A DNA stretch of 64,000 bases from Corbicula japonica (taxonomy: Eukaryota; Mollusca; Bivalvia; Venerida; Cyrenidae): assembly GCA_038501625.1 (NCBI GenBank), contig JAZAYU010000005.1, positions 8,581,484 through 8,645,483 on the forward strand, written 5' to 3'. A program made the translations under genes and the position numbers. This document shows, one piece after another, positions 48,260-58,289 of this stretch (position 1 is its first letter; every line of letters begins with the position of its first letter). The notes beneath the pieces are model-generated. The model made no database searches and had not been told where the DNA came from. It saw nothing but the letters and a program-made list of their open reading frames with translations.

Positions 48260-49740
48260 TAAAAACTTAAAGCAACAGACATTTCTTCAAGGGTGGGGTG
48301 GGTCTCAAGTATATGTGGTGCACACACCCCCACAACCCACCAACAAAATTTTGTTAATAATTTGTATTTCTTAAATTTTCATTTACCTTAAATGTTAAAG
48401 TACCTTTATTGTACAAAACTTTTTAATATGATGAGTATTATTTATAAAATCTTCTGGTGAGAAAGGGGGTTTACAGGGATGGACATTGGTATAAGAGCTG
48501 TTGCTGGCTGAACATTCTTCAGGGGTGGGAAAGGGTAAGGTTTGGATACCGGACTGACACATATTTTTTCAGGGGTATTGTTGGTTGTGGATGGTAACCC
48601 CCCCCCACCCTCAGAAAAAAAAAATCTTCATTTGTTTTCTTTACTTTATTCAAATCACAACAACAATACCTGTTCTATTAATACTTGAAAAGAAAACCTG
48701 GTTTTGTGGCAATACAGCATCGTCTTGTTTCTTTAAAAATTGTTTTACGGATTTGTGCATTTTAGGTCTACTGACTTTTGCAGAAGTGAATGTTTTTTTT
48801 TAATGAGTACCAAAGTGAGTTCCTTTAATGTTCTTTTGACCTTTAATTCTTTTGGCATCAGTTCACTAACTGTAGGTAAACAGGTAGCATAAATGTGTTT
48901 TCAGTTGATAAATGCACCTTTTTGTAACCTCTGAATCCAAACCTCCACCACCATCCTAGGTACACTGATAATCTCAGTATCTGTTGTTTTTTTTTATTGT
49001 GGTTTCTACCCCTACCTTCCATCCAGGGATCTTTGAAAACAAAATTATTTGTATGCTGTACCCAACCGCAGGCATAACCAGTTAGAGCAATAATGTAAAA
49101 GTTTAAAAGTAAGTCATTTTGGGCTGTAAAACCAGAGTTATGGCCCTTCTTGTGGTTAATTTGTATAAACTACAAAACTTAAGTAAAACAAATATTTTGT
49201 TTAACCCTTTACTCTGTGGATACACCTTTATTGCGTGGGTGATCAGATCAGGCGTCTCATCCTTGCAGTCTGATCAGGATCTACACTGTTTGCTTTTAGA
49301 TTCATTAGGTTTTTATAACCTTTATGCAACCAGTGCAGAACCAGATCAGGATATGACATGGATGTGCTGGCTGATCAGGATCTACACTGGTCACATATGT
49401 TAAAGCAGGTATATATGGAGTAAAGGGTTAAGAACACTTGAGTCAAGTTACAGTGTTAATGGCAACACTGGCTTGGTCAAGTTTGATGAGAATCCCGTCA
49501 AATAATTATCGTAGTAATGTTAAAAGTTCATTCATTTATAAATGTAAAAAAGAGTTATGGCCCTTCTTGGAGTAAATTTGCTTAAATTATGAGACTTAAA
49601 TGTTTTAAGAACACTCAAGTCCAGTTACAGTGTTAAGGGGCTGACTAGTTTGGTCAAGTTTGATAAGCATCCCATCAAATAATTATTGAGGGGCATTTGT
49701 CCAAAAAAGGTGACATCTTTTTTTTAAATTAAACATACCA
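48260..49740 (+). repeat. Degenerate dispersed repeat (Helentron-type body text)
   Basis: Fragments such as ATTTCTTCAAGGGTGGGGTG, GAAAACCTGGTTTTGTGGCA and AGAGTTATGGCCCTTCTTG resemble the body of the element at 41904-44126 (compare 43715 and 43877). From 49130 on a unit is repeated (GAACACTTGAGTCAAGTTAC at 49432, GAACACTCAAGTCCAGTTAC at 49609). A C run is at about 48598-48606. Borders cannot be defined. Confidence 0.5.
49201..49431. mobile_element. TTAA palindromic MITE with interpretable empty site
   Basis: It runs TTAACCCTTTACTCTG to GAGTAAAGGGTTAA, 231 bp, with mirrored internal blocks. It sits inside a repeat whose sister unit (about 49600) reads TTTTAAGAACACTC without insertion, whereas here the text is TTGT, element, then TTAAGAACACTTG. 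This shows directly that TTAA was the target and was duplicated. Confidence 0.85.
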
Positions 49741-50317
49741 GTATGATTTAACTTAAAACATTTTAACATTTTGTTTAAATGTATCTGACAATTCTTTTTA
49801 TTAAAGATTGATTTAACTTGTGAGGTTCTATCTAAGAAAGGTTCCTTTATCAAGAAATATATGTTTCACTAAAATACCATATATGGTAATAACTAACTGT
49901 AATTTTATTGTAAAGTGATTTCATTGCCACATTATCATACACAAGTAGTACTGCCTATTCAATTCTCAAACAAAAGAAAAGCATTCAGCTATGACTTAGC
50001 CAGAGTTATAATCATGTAAGAATTTTGGAGGGAAAAAAAGCATGGAAAGCATGCCTAGGGGACATGTGTAGTGAAACTTTGGCAAGGTTATAGTCCTTTA
50101 CACACCTTTGTGCAGTTCTGAGGGTTTTACATTGCTGCTGTCTGTTCTGTTGCTAAAGTAAGTTGATTTGAAATTTAAGTTAAATAATATTAACAGTAAT
50201 GTTGCTAAAATGACCTATAATATACACCAAAATGTTTCTTTTTCTTATCTAATTTTTATTTTGGAATGCTGAATTCTGACTGAACTTGCACAGTTTGCAG
50301 TCAGGCTAGGACTAAAA
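49741..50317. other. Intergenic, nothing recognised
   Basis: AT-rich, no coding signal. Confidence 0.5.
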
Positions 50318-51440
50318 TCCTGGACCTTTATAATGGGGTAAGAAGGGTGTGCATTTATACTGGGCTTTGAACCTGGACCATTTTAATGGGGTGAGAAGGG
50401 TGTGCAGTTGGGCTGGGTCTGGAACTCGAGTCCATTAAACAGGTCTAGGAAACGGCTGTTTTTACGGACTGTCTGTAAATTTACAGACTGTCAGTTTATT
50501 TATAGATAAATGTGTCCGTAAATTTATGGACAAGGGTTGATACAAAAGTTAACACATTTTAGAAATTCACAAACCTAAAGCATTTTTGTTAATTCTGATA
50601 GCAAAGAGCATGACATAGGGCATAAACAAAAAGAACAGAAGTTTGTTTACACTGCTATTTCTTCTCCAACATGGTCATCGATGATCTAACAACATTTCAC
50701 ACAATCATCTGAACATAATAATGATCTTTAAAAAAAGTTATGTTGATTTACAATATTTAATACTAATTTATTTGTAAATTTTCATTCATTTTCATCCCAA
50801 TGTGGTGTAAAACCAAGATTTTAACTTTTGCCAACTTTTGTAACTTCCATTGTCCATAAATTTACAGACACATTTATCTATAATTAAACAGACAGTATAT
50901 AAATTTACAGACAATCCGTAAAAACAGCCGTTTCCTAGACCTGTTAAAATGGGGTGAGAAGGGTGTGCATTCATGCTGGGACATGAACCCAGGAACATTT
51001 TGCACTGGGACCCTGGACCATTATAATGGACTGAGCAGGGTGTGCAGTAATGCTGGGACTTGAACTGAAGGTAGTTGTAAGAGGGTGGAAATAGTCAGGA
51101 TGGGGCTTGAACCTGGGAACATTGTTACAGGGCGAGAAAAAAGTGAAGTCTGGCTTGGACTTGAACTCATTTCTGTTGTAACAGGGTGAAAGGGAAGTTT
51201 ATTCAGGCCAGGACTCCAATCCAGGATCCCATACTCTTGAGTGAGGGGCAGGTTGCCGGCCAAATAGTTTGTAAACAATTGAAACTGCCTTATTTCCCAT
51301 ATAAGGTATTATTAGCAAGCATGACAACTGTTTCCCCGAGTGGCAAACCAGGACTTGCACAGGGACTCTAACCAGGGACTATCCAGGGACTCGAACCAGG
51401 GACTCTAACCAGGGACTCTAACAAGGGACTTGGGATCAGA
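50318..51440 (+). repeat. Degenerate tandem repeat, split by a MITE
   Basis: Units of roughly 60-65 bp contain GGACCATTTTAATGGGGTGA, GAAGGGTGTGCA and GGGCTTGAACC-like text (50318-50438 and 50945-51240). At 51350-51440 a shorter repeat of CCAGGGACTCTAA type (13-17 bp) follows. ORFs on either strand reflect the repetition. Confidence 0.65.
50439..50944. mobile_element. Harbinger-like MITE with long terminal inverted repeats
   Basis: The termini ACAGGTCTAGGAAACGGCTG and the mirror CAGCCGTTTCCTAGACCTGT are perfect inverted repeats that continue imperfectly for about 90 bp, including TAAATTTACAGAC blocks. Flanking TAA on both sides (50436-50438 and 50945-50947) fits the TWA target of PIF/Harbinger. 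The element interrupts a 'CCATTTTAATGGGGTGAG' unit. The interior of about 320 bp encodes nothing. Confidence 0.7.
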
Positions 51441-51700
51441 AGTCCAATGCTGTAACCTTGAGCATTTCCCTTCATTTATATATAGTCGAAGAGACAGAAA
51501 TGTTTTCATTTTGCTTTCTCATTATTTTTTTTAAATAAATACATTCACAAACTTCTAGAAGGAGTTGGTATGCTGTGTCTGGAACCTTTAATTGCCAAAA
51601 CATAATGGTAGTTTGAACATAATTTATAATAAATACATTAGCCATTGTTTTATATTCAAAACTGTTAGCAAGAGTGTTTTTGCAACTAGTGTAGACCTGT
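51441..51700. other. Short unassigned stretch
   Basis: Nothing recognised. Confidence 0.4.
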
Positions 51701-51844
51701 GCCCAAGATCATAAAACTAAATCTGGAGATCAGTCTCAAATCTCAAGCATCTGATTGGCTGAAATGGCGACAAGTCGCCATTTCAGCCAATCAGATCCTT
51801 GAGATTTGAGACTGATCTCAAAACTTAGTTTTATGATCTTGGGC
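51701..51844. repeat. 144-bp near-perfect palindrome
   Basis: The left arm from GCCCAAGATCATAAAACTAA to GGCGAC and the right arm from GTCGCC to TTAGTTTTATGATCTTGGGC pair over about 70 bp with a two-base centre and only a few mismatches. A transcript would form a long miRNA-precursor-like hairpin. It looks like a minimal palindromic MITE; a similar 'GAGACTGGAGACCAGTCT' motif occurs at about 7349 and 36557. The target duplication is unclear. Confidence 0.85.
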
Positions 51845-52217
51845 CCTGGAATATCCTGTGAATCCACATAAAATGATCAGGGTCTACACTAATTGCTGTT
51901 AATCAAATAATTCTACTGTTGGAAAATGTTATGGACATGCTCTTAATTCAACAAAAACAAGTAGGTATGATACAAATTAGAGGGATAATCAGTTAATAGT
52001 CGGCATGAGATCTGTTACACTGCTTACAATTGTATAAATACAATCTACATTAAATTCCAGGCAGAGTGCAAGAGTATGGTTGATCACAGGAGAAGGAGAT
52101 TGGTGGAGAAGGGGATTAGCCAATCACAGGGGATAGTGAAGACATGCTGACTGGGCAAACAGTTGACTACATACAAGTGTTGTGCAGGGATATGACCCAT
52201 AGACCTGTAAGTGTTCA
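51845..52217. other. Intergenic, nothing recognised
   Basis: Contains a small local repeat (GGAGAAGG type, about 52090-52115) and nothing else recognisable. Confidence 0.4.
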
Positions 52218-52428
52218 TTAACCCTTTTACTCCACTATATGCTTTTTATCACATGTGACAACAGTGTAGATCCAGATCAGCCTGCACATCCATGCAATCT
52301 GATCAGGTTCTGCACAGTTTGCCTTTTTGTCAGAAATAATCTTATAAATAGAAAAGCAAAAAGTGTAGAGTCTGGATCTATACTGTTTGCCCACTACTTA
52401 AATATATTAATATGGAGGAAAGGATTAA
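52218..52428. mobile_element. TTAA palindromic MITE
   Basis: It runs TTAACCCTTTTACTCC to TGGAGGAAAGGATTAA, 211 bp, with the GTAGATCCAGATCAGCCTGC block. The right half differs from the family, with a CTGTTTGCCCACTACTTAAA ending. Confidence 0.7.
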
Positions 52429-52690
52429 ATTAATACATAAATGTAAACAAGATTATACAGAAAATGAAGGGTAAGTTTTCTGCTGTGCTGTCTGATCAGG
52501 ATCTGCACTGCACTTTTGATTCATTATCATGATCTGGATCTATACTGTTTGCCCACTTCATAAAGATATAAATATGGAGGAAAGAATTAACTTAATATAT
52601 AAATGTAAACAAGATTATACATTGTAAATTTAGATAACAGTTTTTGCTGTCTGATTAGTTTCTGCATGGCACTTTTGATTCATTACCTTA
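52380..52690 (+). repeat. Local tandem duplication (about 162 bp) of the MITE right end
   Basis: ATGTAAACAAGATTATACA occurs at 52441 and 52603, and TATGGAGGAAAG(G/A)ATTAA and CTGCACTGCACTTTTGATTC are likewise repeated. The duplication includes the right terminus of the preceding MITE plus flanking sequence. Confidence 0.6.
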
Positions 52691-53178
52691 TTTCTGACCA
52701 AGAAGAGAATATTATAGATGGCATGGATTTGCCAGCTGATCTGGATTTACACTGTTTGTGAACACAATTACAGCAAATCTTTGGAGTAAACTTAGAATAA
52801 AATGTATTCTTTAAACAGAAATGCAAAAAATAATTATATCCTTGTACAATGTTGTTTACAAGATTAAATGTTTTACCTGATGTCACAATTACTGTAGTAA
52901 TGTGTTAATCAGTAGAGTGAATCCTGGGGCTTTGATTTATTACAGAATGCCCAATGTAGGGCTCTGTAAAAATCCCCCCCTCCCAATTGAAATAATTTGA
53001 TTTTCCCTCAGCGTAATTTATTAATCTCACTTTTTTAAACTTTAAACTCCATTTCAATGATCGAAAAACTAAAGGCATTGCTCCGTTTGTCATAACAAAT
53101 AGCAAGCATTGACAAAATACTATCTAAAGAAAACAAAATAAAATAATGATTTGCTGTAAAAGACATTTTCAATTTCAG
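52691..53178. other. Intergenic, nothing recognised
   Basis: A fragment CAGCTGATCTGGATTTACAC (about 52732) is another TTAA MITE remnant. A C run is at about 52975-52981. No gene is seen. Confidence 0.45.
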
Positions 53179-54229
53179 GTGGTCACAAGTCACACTGTTG
53201 CCTTATGCATTGTGAATTGCTGATGCATTGGAACATTTGGATTCGGCAGTATGGGGACTTCATACCAATGTTGCTGTCCTGGATCTACTTAACACCAACA
53301 AACATGTTGAAGATCTACTTCACACCAATGACCACATCCCAGATCGGTCCTGGATCTGTTTTTCACAAGTTATGTATTGGATCTACTTCACACCAATATA
53401 CCATAACTTGGATCAACTTCCCACCCATGTGCCAGATCTGGATCAAGTGTCCATGTAATGAATCTACTTCACACCAATGTAACTGCTCCAGTAATTTCAC
53501 ACCAGTGTTCCTATTCTGGATTTATATTGCACCAATACACATGCGCTGGGTCTACACACCAATGTTCCATCTAGGATCTTCTTCGCACCAATGTACATGC
53601 CAAGATCTACTTCACACCAATATACTGTTCAGGATCTACTTCACACCAATGTACTGTCCAGGATCTACTTCACACCAGTGTACCATTCAGGATCTACTTC
53701 ACACCAGTGTACCATCAAGGATCTGCTTCACACCAGTGTACCATTCAGATCTACTTCACACCAGTGTTCCATCCAGGATCTACTTCACACTAGTGTACCA
53801 TTCAGGATCTACTTCATACCAATGTACCATCCAGGATCTACTTGAAACCAGTGTACCATCCAGGATCTACTTTGTACCAATGTGCTATCCAGGATCTACT
53901 TTAAACCAGTGTACCATCCAGGATCTACTTTGTACCAATGTGCTATCCAGGATCTACTTCAAACCAATGTACCATCCAGGATCTACTTCAAACCAGTGTA
54001 CCATCCATGATCTACTTTGTACCAATGTGCTATCCAGGATCTACTTTAAACCAGTGTACCATCCAGGATCTACTTCACACCAGTGTACCATCCAGGATCT
54101 ACTTTGTACCAATGTGCTATCCAGGATCTACTTTAAACCAGTGTACCATCCAGGATCTACTTCACACCAATGTTCATGCCAGGATCTACTGACAGAGCGG
54201 CTGAAGATCTATGCACCAGCATTTGCAAG
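53179..54229 (+). other. 29-bp minisatellite inside a long exon-like open frame
   Basis: From about 53275 the motif AGGATCTACTTCACACCAGT followed by GTACCATCC repeats every 29 bp, about 30 copies. All three forward frames of the unit lack stops, so an ORF of 342 codons (53205-54233) arises, encoding a 29-residue repeat with SRIYFTPVYHSGSTSHQC-like text. The frame is also open upstream to an acceptor-like TTTCAATTTCAG (ends 53178) and downstream through TERLKIYAPAFA to a donor-like GTAAAT at 54230. The repeat itself is a minisatellite. Whether it is translated as part of an exon cannot be decided from sequence. Confidence 0.5.
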
Positions 54230-54619
54230 GTAAATGCTTCAAGTTATTAAGTCATTCACAAAACAATAAGCTTAAACATTGTTGTTTAACTTGAGTTTGA
54301 CAAGTTTTATAGAAAAAATAGTTAAATTTCATTCAACTCTGATAATTAATACTAGATTGTTTTTGAAAATGTTTGCATACAAGTGTTTCTGCAGATAATC
54401 CATGTTCTTCTCGATGGTTTTTACATGATTTTGCTAGATTTGTTACATGTAGTTGTAGAGACCTGAACATCCACTGATGCTTAGCTTATAGCTTCTTAGG
54501 CCCTGTACAGGCAGTTACATAGTTTATTCCAAGTTTTTTCAGCACTCAAAACTGTAATGTTGTTTTAGACCTAAATTCTGTTTACAAGAACAAAAGAATT
54601 CTGGTATATAGCTATTGTC
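54230..54619. other. Intergenic or intronic, nothing recognised
   Basis: AT-rich sequence between the exon-like open frame and the next MITE. If the flanking splice signals are real this would be intron. Confidence 0.4.
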
Positions 54620-54860
54620 TTAACCCTTTCCTGTACAGATACACCTTTCTTGCTAGGGCGAACAGTTTAGATCCAGATCAGCCGGCTCTTCCGTGCCGTC
54701 TGATCAGGATCTAAACTGTTCGCTTTTTGGTTCATTAGGATATTTCTGACCAAATGCGACCAGTGCAGATCCTGATCAGACGGCACGGATGTGCCGGCTG
54801 ATCTGGATCTACACTGGTCGCACATGCGTAAAAATGCGTATATATCTAGGAAAGGGTTAA
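54620..54860. mobile_element. TTAA palindromic MITE, well preserved
   Basis: It runs TTAACCCTTTCCTGTACAGA to AGGAAAGGGTTAA, 241 bp, with nearly perfect mirrored blocks, for example CAGATCAGCCGGC and GCCGGCTGATCTGG. This is the best-preserved copy and shares its right TTAA with the next element. Confidence 0.85.
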
Positions 54861-55139
54861 CCCACTTCATTCTTAAAACAGCATTTGTCACATTTGCAAC
54901 TATCGCAGATCTAGATCAGCCTGTGCATCCATGTAGTGCAATCTGGGTCTTTATATATGTATAACTTCAATTAGTGTAGCACATCCTGGCCATCTGATCT
55001 GGATCTTCACTTTTGTCAGAAATAACATTATGAATCTAAAAGCACACAGTGTAGATCATCATCAGATGGCAAGGATGCCTGCAAATATGGATCTACACTG
55101 TTTGCCCTTGTTAAAAATAGCATATCGGTAAAGGATTAA
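54857..55139. mobile_element. Second TTAA MITE abutting the first
   Basis: It starts at the shared TTAA (54857-54860) with CCCACTTCATTC and ends GGTAAAGGATTAA. Inside are ATCTAGATCAGCCTGTGCAT and ATATGGATCTACACTGTTTG. It is more diverged than its neighbour, so it is older; the younger copy probably inserted into its terminal TTAA. Confidence 0.7.
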
Positions 55140-55412
55140 TAATAATAACAACAACAATAATAACAATGATTATAGTTACAATAATATTAATAATACAAAT
55201 AATAGAAAAGATAGTTCCGTTGTCTTTTATTTATAAAATGGTGTTTTTGTACATTTATTTATCAGGTAAAAGGTTCAATTGATTGTCATATTTCTGGTTT
55301 CATCAAAATAAACCATAATAACTTTATGCTGTTTTGATGTCTTCCGAAAAAAAAAATTGTTCTTTTTATCATATCAATATGTTTTTTACATCTCTGATTA
55401 TTCATCTTTCAG
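55140..55412. other. Intergenic or intronic, AAT/AAC microsatellite
   Basis: A degenerate AATAAC microsatellite runs about 55138-55205; otherwise AT-rich. Confidence 0.5.
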
Positions 55413-55562
55413 CTTAGCTGCAGACCATCAAACAACCAGTCCAGGAAGCTGTAGTCTGGCAGTGTAGGAAGTCCAGAAAACCTGCTCCCAGGATGACCCA
55501 TTTGTTCCTGGACACATCAACCCAATTACGTTACAGTTCTGGATAAAGACGGAATGTTCAAG
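55413..55562 (+). pseudogene. Exon-like block with a broken frame
   Basis: A 150-bp block of balanced composition lies between an acceptor (TTCATCTTTCAG ending at 55412) and a donor (AAG then GTAATTGG at 55563). Joined in phase to the open frame ending at 54229 it reads SLAADHQTTSPGSCSLAV and then a stop. Another frame is open in the second half (EVQKTCSQDDPFVPGHINP) and a third at the end (VLDKDGMFK). These look like pieces of one coding exon separated by frameshifts, hence a decayed exon or sequence errors. The family is not recognised. Confidence 0.3.
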
Positions 55563-55639
55563 GTAATTGGTTTCTAATTTATACTCTGTTATCAGCCTTG
55601 TCTAAGAAAATAGTATTAAAAAGGATCACTTTGTCTGTC

Positions 55640-55679
55640 CGTCTATTATTATTATTATTTTTATTATTATTTTTATTAT

Positions 55680-55713
<34 letters not shown>

Positions 55714-55921
55714 TGATTAATCAATTTTATAACTATAATTATTATAATTATCATTACTACTACTATTATTATTATCATTATTATTATTATTATTATATAT
55801 TATTATTATAATTAATACTTAACTTATTATTATAATTAATTATTATTATTATTATTAATATTACTAATTATTATTATAATAATTGTAAGTATTATTGTTA
55901 TTGTTATTATTATTATTATTA

Positions 55922-55970
<49 letters not shown>

Positions 55971-55975
55971 CAGTC
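55640..55975. repeat. ATT/AAT microsatellite field
   Basis: Long runs of ATT and its complement ATA/TAA, including self-complementary TTATTATAATAATAA at about 55675-55710, cover some 330 bp. An asparagine-rich minus-strand ORF here is only the translation of this repeat. Confidence 0.95.
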
Positions 55976-56259
55976 ATTACTATTTCTTGATATTTTTGTG
56001 TGACCTGTGTTGCATGGCACAATACTTGGAATCTGTCATCTGTTTGGACAAGGCTATCTTTACCCGTCTTTGATACATAAACAACTGAAAACTGTTTAGA
56101 ACAAAAAAATATTGGCAAAAGCTTATTATGCCTATTTCTGAAAATTGTTGAGACCTTATATTATTTGGTGCCAAATATGTCTATTGAAATGATAATGATT
56201 ATTGTTCTTAGTAGCTTGCACACAAAAATTGAAATTCTGTCAAATATTAACTTAGTGTG
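55976..56259. other. Short unassigned stretch
   Basis: Nothing recognised. Confidence 0.4.
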
Positions 56260-56654
56260 CATTGTACTTTATGAAACAGTCTCGGTGTGTAAGCTGCTTT
56301 CATGTACCAGTCTCATTGTGTAAGTTTCTTTCATGCACCAGTCTCAGTGTGTAAGCTACTTTCATGTACCAGTCGCATTGTGTAAGCTAAGTTTATGTAC
56401 CATACTCGGTGTGTAAGCTTCTTTCATGCACCAGTCTGTGTGTAAGCTACTTTCATGTACCAGTCTCGGTGTGTAAGCTACTTTCATGTCCTCGTCTGTG
56501 TGTAAGCTACTGTCATGTACCAGTCTCATTGTATAAGTTTCTTTCATGTACCAGTCTCGGTGTGTAAGCTACTTTCATGTACCAGTCTCAGTGTGTAAGG
56601 TACTTTCATGTACTAGTCTCTGTGTGTAAGCTACTTTCATGTACCAGTCTAATT
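56260..56654 (+). repeat. 31-bp minisatellite, first part
   Basis: Units GTACCAGTCTCAGTGTGTAA then GCTACTTTCAT, 31 bp with 29-33 bp variants. The array is interrupted at CAGTCTAATT (56654) by a Helentron-like element and continues at 58835. Confidence 0.9.
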
Positions 56655-56795
56655 ATGTCTCCCACCACGTAGTGGTGTGGGAGACATTTTGATTTGCTCC
56701 TGTCTGTCCGTCTGTCTGTCCGTCTGTCTGTCACACTTGTCCGCTCTCTAAGTCAAACAGTTTTCATCGGATCATCACCAAACTTCATCAAAATG

Positions 56796-57835
56796 TTAGT
56801 GGCCATAATATCTCGTTCAAGTTCGATAACCAGCCATATTGCCCAAGGAATCTCAGAATTATGGCCCTTGAATTATCAAAAATAAGTTGTTTGAGGCTTG
56901 TCCACTCTGTAACTTGAACAGTTATCATCTGATCTTCACCATACTTTATGAAAATGTTTGTGGCCATAATATCTCGGCCAAGTTCGATAACCAGCCGTAT
57001 TGCCCCAGTCATGTCGGATTTATGGCCCTTGAATTATCCAAAATTGGCTGTTTAAGCCTTGTCTGCTATGTAACTGAAATATTCATCAACTGATTTTCAA
57101 TAAACATTATGATAATGTGTGTGGCCTTAATATCTTGGCCAAGTTCGAAAACCAGCCACTTTGCACCAGGCATATCAGATTTATGGCCCTTTGATTTATC
57201 CGAAATTAGCCTTTTAAACATGTCACTAACCTGGTTCATCTCTCAAAGTCAGATAGTTTTCATTGTATCTTCACCAAAGTTTATCAAAATGTTGATGGCT
57301 ATAATATCTTAACCATTAGTGGCCATAATATCTCGATCAAGTTCGATAACCAGCCATATTGCCCAAGGAATCTCAGAATTATGGCCCTTGAATTATCAAA
57401 AATAAGTTGTTTGAGGCTTGTCCACTCTGTAACTTGAACAGTTATCATCTGATCTTCACCATACTTTATGAAAATGTTTGTGGCCATAATATCTCGGCCA
57501 AGTTCGATAACCAGCCATATTGCCCCAGTCATGTCGGATTTATGGCCCTTGAATTATCCAAAATTGGCTGTTTAAGCCTTGTCTGCTATGTAACTGAAAT
57601 ATTCATCAACTGATTTTCAATAAACATTATGATAATGTGTGTGGCCTTAATATCTTGGCCAAGTTCGAAAACCAGCCACTTTGCACCAGGCATATCAGAT
57701 TTATGGCCCTTTGATTTATCCGAAATTAGCCTTTTAAACATGTCACTAACCTGGTTCATCTCTCAAAGTCAGATAGTTTTCATTGTATCTTCACCAAAGT
57801 TTATCAAAATGTTGATGGCTATAATATCTTAACCA
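56796..57835 (+). repeat. 520-bp tandem duplication, nearly identical copies
   Basis: 56796-57315 and 57316-57835 are the same to within a few substitutions (for example TCTCGTTCAA against TCTCGATCAA, CCAGCCGTAT against CCAGCCATAT). They encode the same 68-residue chance frame twice. The high identity contrasts with the degenerate cassettes around it. Confidence 0.95.
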
Positions 57836-57926
57836 GGCTATAGTCATCGATATTGCTTGAGGCACTTCAGGATTATGGCCCTTGAATTGTTTAAAAAAAA
57901 ATCTTCACTTGCTGTCGCTTATAGCC

Positions 57927-58289
57927 ATGAATAAATTACCAATTCACCAAAGATGTTGCAATTTATTCATGGGTAAATATCTCGGACAATTAGGAACTCC
58001 GCTGAAGTTTTGTTCAGAAATGTCCAGGAACACTCAGCTGTTGCTTCAAAATTCAGAAACAGCAGCAAACATTGTTGTTGGTGATTTCAATGTAAACATT
58101 GTTTGTGACAAAAATAATCTCCTCCATAAAGAAATGGCTGCTTTGAATTATAAACAACTTATAACACAGCCTACTACAGCTGGCAGGACCATTATTGACC
58201 ATATCTATGTGAACAATGTAGAATGTGTATCCAGTGGAGTAATACCAACATACTATAGCTATCATGACATTACATACATTGCATTATGA
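57927..58289 (+). pseudogene. LINE endonuclease (APE-type) C-terminal fragment
   Basis: The frame encodes NIVVGDFNVN, with the GDFN motif at 58080-58091, then QLITQPTTAGRTIIDHIYVN and a terminal YHDIT where SDHDxI is expected. GDFN, the T..IDHIYV strand and the final HD are the conserved C-terminal motifs of the endonuclease/exonuclease/phosphatase fold that non-LTR retrotransposons use to nick target DNA. The N-terminal half of the domain and the reverse transcriptase are absent, and the frame stops at TGA right after the HD motif. It is a dead fragment nested in the Helentron-like element. Confidence 0.75.

Noticed and set aside
55864..56118. Asparagine-rich minus-strand ORF
   Set aside because: It is the translation of an ATT microsatellite; no other coding signal is present.
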